From Mucilaginibacter sp. (GTDB taxonomy: Bacteria > Bacteroidota > Bacteroidia > Sphingobacteriales > Sphingobacteriaceae): DNA of 34,507 nucleotides. Numbering within the stretch: the first letter of the stretch is position 1; the number at the start of each line of letters is the position of its first letter. Location: the NCBI GenBank assembly GCA_028288305.1, contig JAQBOA010000013.1, forward strand, positions 1 to 34,507, in the 5' to 3' direction. Below, piece by piece: positions 31,797 through 34,507 of this stretch. The notes under the pieces were generated by a model, which was given only the letters and a program-made list of their open reading frames with translations, was not told the DNA's origin and ran no database searches. A program made the translations under genes and the position numbers.

Positions 31797-33143
31797 ATGA
31801 AAAAATTATTACTCCCCTTCTTAATAATAATATCTGCTCACTGTATTGCCCAAAAGGCTGAAAAAACAGCAGCACATGAATTAATCAAACCTGTTGGCAT
31901 CATTAAAAATTTAACCGACAGCGCTTTGTTGGATGTAGTGCAACGCCAAACATTCCGTTATTTTTGGGATTTTGGGCACCCTATAAGCGGCCTCGCACAT
32001 GAACGCAGTAATGTAGCTTATGATTATGGCAACGAAGTAGTTACTATTGGCGGCTCGGGTTTTGGGATAATGAGCATTATTGTAGCCGATCACAGAAAAT
32101 GGATAACCCATGAGCAGGCGGTTGACAGAATGCTGAAAATTGTTGATTTTTTATATAAGGCAGATTCTTATCATGGCGTATTTCCGCATTGGTTGAATGG
32201 TGAAACGGGTAAAATTATTCCATTCGGTCGCAAGGATGACGGCGGTGACCTGGTTGAAACCTCTTATCTTTTCCAGGGCTTATTATGTGCGCGGCAATAT
32301 TTTACTGCTGATGACCAAAAGGAAAGAAATCTCCGGTCAAGAATAAACACGATGTGGAATGATATTGAATGGAACTGGTACACCCGTGATGGCCGTGATA
32401 ATTTATACTGGCATTGGTCGCCCAACAATGGCTGGGCAATGAATTTTCCAATCCGCGGGTTTAACGAATGTTTAATTACCTACATACTTGCCGAATCGGG
32501 CGAAAGATATCCTGTTACAACGGATGTTTACCACCGTGGGTGGACACAAAGTGATTTTTTTAAAAACGGAAAGTCCTTCTATGGACATGTACTTCCTTTA
32601 GGATTTGATTATGGTGGTCCGCTTTTCTTTTCACAATATTCTTTTCTTGGATTGAATCCTAAAGGATTAAAAGACAGGTATGCTGATTACTGGGAACAAA
32701 ACACAAATCATACCCTGATAAATCATGATTATTGTGTAGATAATCCAAAAAAAAATAAAGGTTATGGCGCAAACTGCTGGGGACTTACCGCAAGTGATAA
32801 TTTTGAAGGCTATAATGCCCATTCACCTGCAAACGATCTGGGAGTGATTTCTCCAACTGCAGCGCTTTCCGCATTTCCGTATACACCACAATATTCTATG
32901 CTGGCTCTGCGTCATTTTTATTATGATTTGGGAGATAAGTTATGGGGCCAATATGGATTTGTTGATGCCTTCAGTGAATCACATAATTGGTATGCAAAAT
33001 CGTATCTTGCCATTGATCAGGGGCCTATTATTGTAATGATAGAAAATTACAGGAGCGGTTTATTATGGAACCTTTTTATGAGCTGTCCTGAAATAAAGCA
33101 AGGTCTTAAAAAGCTTGATTTTGAAAGCCCGTTTTTAAAATAA
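31797..33143 (+). CDS. PF10091 'glycoamylase' family enzyme, second paralogue (GH144 candidate)
   Basis: 448 residues from MKKLLLPFL (31797); the longer frame begins inside a hairpin repeat. The signal peptide ends HCIAQK without a clear lipobox, so it is probably periplasmic. It lacks the Ig-like domain and is all catalytic domain: FRYFWDFGHPISGLAHER, GGSGFGIM, 'FPHWLNGETG', DDGGDLVETSYL, 'YWHWSPNNGW', GPIIVMIENYRSGLLWN. It is clearly a paralogue of the preceding gene. The pair suggests a surface endo-enzyme and a periplasmic second-step enzyme, possibly with different chain-end preferences. Confidence 0.85.
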   Translation: MKKLLLPFLIIISAHCIAQKAEKTAAHELIKPVGIIKNLTDSALLDVVQRQTFRYFWDFGHPISGLAHERSNVAYDYGNEVVTIGGSGFGIMSIIVADHRKWITHEQAVDRMLKIVDFLYKADSYHGVFPHWLNGETGKIIPFGRKDDGGDLVETSYLFQGLLCARQYFTADDQKERNLRSRINTMWNDIEWNWYTRDGRDNLYWHWSPNNGWAMNFPIRGFNECLITYILAESGERYPVTTDVYHRGWTQSDFFKNGKSFYGHVLPLGFDYGGPLFFSQYSFLGLNPKGLKDRYADYWEQNTNHTLINHDYCVDNPKKNKGYGANCWGLTASDNFEGYNAHSPANDLGVISPTAALSAFPYTPQYSMLALRHFYYDLGDKLWGQYGFVDAFSESHNWYAKSYLAIDQGPIIVMIENYRSGLLWNLFMSCPEIKQGLKKLDFESPFLK

Positions 33144-33163
33144 AAATATCAGGTCATTTCTAT

Positions 33164-33271
33164 ATATCCATGTCATTTCGAGCGATAGAGAGAAAACTTA
33201 AACGCTAAGCATAGTTCGCTTGCATTTCGTTTAAGTTCTCTCCTCATACCTCGTCGAGATGACATGGATAT
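33164..33271. repeat. 108-bp MITE-like inverted repeat before the GH43-like gene
   Basis: The ends ATATCCATGTCAT (33164-33176) and ATGACATGGATAT (33259-33271) are exact reverse complements. An inner pair, GAGAGAAAACTTAAACG against CGTTTAAGTTCTCTC, continues the stem after a mismatched stretch. There is no coding content. It lies between the second hydrolase and the GH43-like gene and would form a long hairpin in the operon mRNA. Confidence 0.8.
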
Positions 33272-33305
33272 TTTATACAGTGCTAAGTCTCCAAATTTAT
33301 CTAAA

Positions 33306-34507
33306 ATGAAGAAAAAACCCTTTCTTTTTTTACTCATTGCAAATTGCATACTGCTATCTGCAAACTGGTCTAATGCCCAACAAAAACAGCTAACCTATTG
33401 CAACCCGATAAATATCGACTACGGTTACACGCCCATCCCCAATTTTGCAACCGAAGGCAAGCATCGTGCAACAGCTGATCCCGTAATTACCATGTATAAA
33501 GGTGATTATTACCTGTTTTCAACTAACCAATGGGGTTATTGGTGGAGCAAAGATATGTACCACTGGAATTTTGTTTCCCGCTCGTTTTTAAGGCCGGAGC
33601 ATCATGTGTACGATGATCTTTGTGCCCCTGCCGTTTGGGTGCAGGGTGATACTCTACTGGTATTCGGATCAACCTACTCGTCGAATTTCCCGATATGGAT
33701 GAGTACCAATCCAAAAGCAAATGAATGGAAGGAAGTTATACATGAATTTGAACCCGGCGGCTGGGATCCTGACTTTTTCAGGGACGATGATGGAAAACTC
33801 TATATGTATAACGGTAGCAGCAATGCATACCCACTTTATGGAGCAGAAATTGACCCTAAATCTTTCCATTTAAAAGGAACAAGGAAAGAAATGTATTTTT
33901 TACAGCCTTACCGCTATGGCTGGCAGCGCTTTGGAGAATATATGGACGATACCTTTCTTGATCCGTTTATAGAAGGTTCGTGGATGACCAAACATAATGG
34001 TAAATATTACCTGCAATATGGCGCTCCCGGAACAGAATTTAGCGGCTATGCCGACGGGGTAGTGGTAGGCGACAATACGTTAGGGCCATTTAAACCACAA
34101 TCGATGCCTTTTAGTTATAAGCCAGGTGGTTTTGCACGGGGAGCGGGCCATGGCAGTACTTACCAGGATACATGGGGTAACTACTGGCATATATCAACCA
34201 TGGTTATCGCTGTTAAAAATAGTTTTGAGCGGCGACTGGGCATATGGCCCGCAGGTTTTGACAAGGATGATGTATTATATTGTAATACTGCCTTTGGCGA
34301 TTATCCAACTTATCTTCCTGATGGAAAGGCAGATCATTTGCAAAGCCGCTTTACAGCCTGGATGCTGCTCAATTATAATAAGCCGGTACAGGTGTCGTCA
34401 ACCTTGGGTGGATATTTGCCTAACAACGCGGTCGATGAGAATATTAAAACTTATTGGAGCGCCAAAACAGCAAATTCGGGCGAATGGATACAAACTGATT
34501 TGGGTAA
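33306..34507 (+). CDS. GH43-like beta-propeller hydrolase with discoidin domain (5' part)
   Basis: First 400 residues; the window ends inside the gene. Signal peptide to SNAQQ. Five-bladed propeller with GH43-type catalytic carboxylates visible: D58 in RATADPVITMYKGDYYLFS (base), D154/D156 in GGWDPDFF, and E223 in FIEGSWMTKHNGKYYLQYG (acid). From about residue 365 ('PVQVSSTLGG...NAVDENIKTYWSA') a discoidin (F5/8 type C, CBM32-like) domain begins. Typical GH43 substrates are arabinan or xylan, but divergent members sit in other loci, so activity is open. Confidence 0.85.
   Translation, partial: MKKKPFLFLLIANCILLSANWSNAQQKQLTYCNPINIDYGYTPIPNFATEGKHRATADPVITMYKGDYYLFSTNQWGYWWSKDMYHWNFVSRSFLRPEHHVYDDLCAPAVWVQGDTLLVFGSTYSSNFPIWMSTNPKANEWKEVIHEFEPGGWDPDFFRDDDGKLYMYNGSSNAYPLYGAEIDPKSFHLKGTRKEMYFLQPYRYGWQRFGEYMDDTFLDPFIEGSWMTKHNGKYYLQYGAPGTEFSGYADGVVVGDNTLGPFKPQSMPFSYKPGGFARGAGHGSTYQDTWGNYWHISTMVIAVKNSFERRLGIWPAGFDKDDVLYCNTAFGDYPTYLPDGKADHLQSRFTAWMLLNYNKPVQVSSTLGGYLPNNAVDENIKTYWSAKTANSGEWIQTDLG

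Noticed and set aside
33523..33869. Two minus-strand frames near the window end
   Set aside because: They are antisense to the GH43-like gene, whose frame is open from 33306 to the end with conserved catalytic motifs.

Overview
The window looks like a chromosomal segment of a Bacteroidota member, most likely Sphingobacteriaceae (Mucilaginibacter- or Pedobacter-like). The evidence is a SusC/SusD pair, several TAnnTTTG-type -7 promoter boxes, a DUF5686 outer-membrane protein, a periplasmic-propeller/LuxR-type regulator, and AT-rich intergenic DNA packed with short hairpin repeats. The genus is inference. No rRNA, tRNA, CRISPR array, transposase or phage gene was seen.

Left part (1-8,800), mostly housekeeping: the 3' end of lptB, a GH3-type acyl-adenylating enzyme, folP, a DoxX/MauE-like membrane protein with a lone DppB-type permease, aroK, a PyrR-like phosphoribosyltransferase, a conserved small protein and rlmD. 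Intergenic gaps are filled with octamer-type (GTTGGAAA) and other inverted repeats.

Middle part (8,690-16,800): a CreD envelope operon (membrane protein, winged-helix regulator, small membrane protein, creD). A 28-bp motif occurs twice here, once next to creD and once over the divergent promoters at the operon head. Next come an orphan DUF6364 antitoxin, a TetR regulator with a palindrome at its start codon, a lipoprotein with a Rieske-like pattern but no histidine ligands coupled to pheS, a complete DUF6364/PIN toxin-antitoxin pair 3 bp upstream of pheS, and kbl. The two antitoxin genes share promoter-proximal TATACGTA elements.

Right part (16,870-34,507): a DUF5686 protein, trhO (its stop codon lies in a hairpin repeat), then a polysaccharide-utilization locus. 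The locus holds a membrane-anchored sensor/DNA-binding regulator, SusC, SusD, a LamG lipoprotein, two tandem PF10091 'glycoamylase' proteins (GH144 candidates) and a GH43-like enzyme cut by the window end. Between the regulator and susC sits a small toxin-antitoxin cassette with a broken YoeB-type toxin, bracketed by two copies of the regulator's 3' end. A working model is that the regulator senses an oligosaccharide in the periplasm and switches on the SusCD uptake system and the hydrolases; beta-1,2-glucan is the best substrate guess from the GH144 resemblance.

The most unusual signals are: (1) the shared operator-like site in the creD module; (2) the TA cassette flanked by a duplicated gene end; (3) a 21-bp palindromic mini-insert interrupting one arm of a hairpin repeat, with a 3-bp direct repeat; (4) the histidine-less Rieske-like lipoprotein; and (5) two DUF6364 antitoxin promoters sharing one element.
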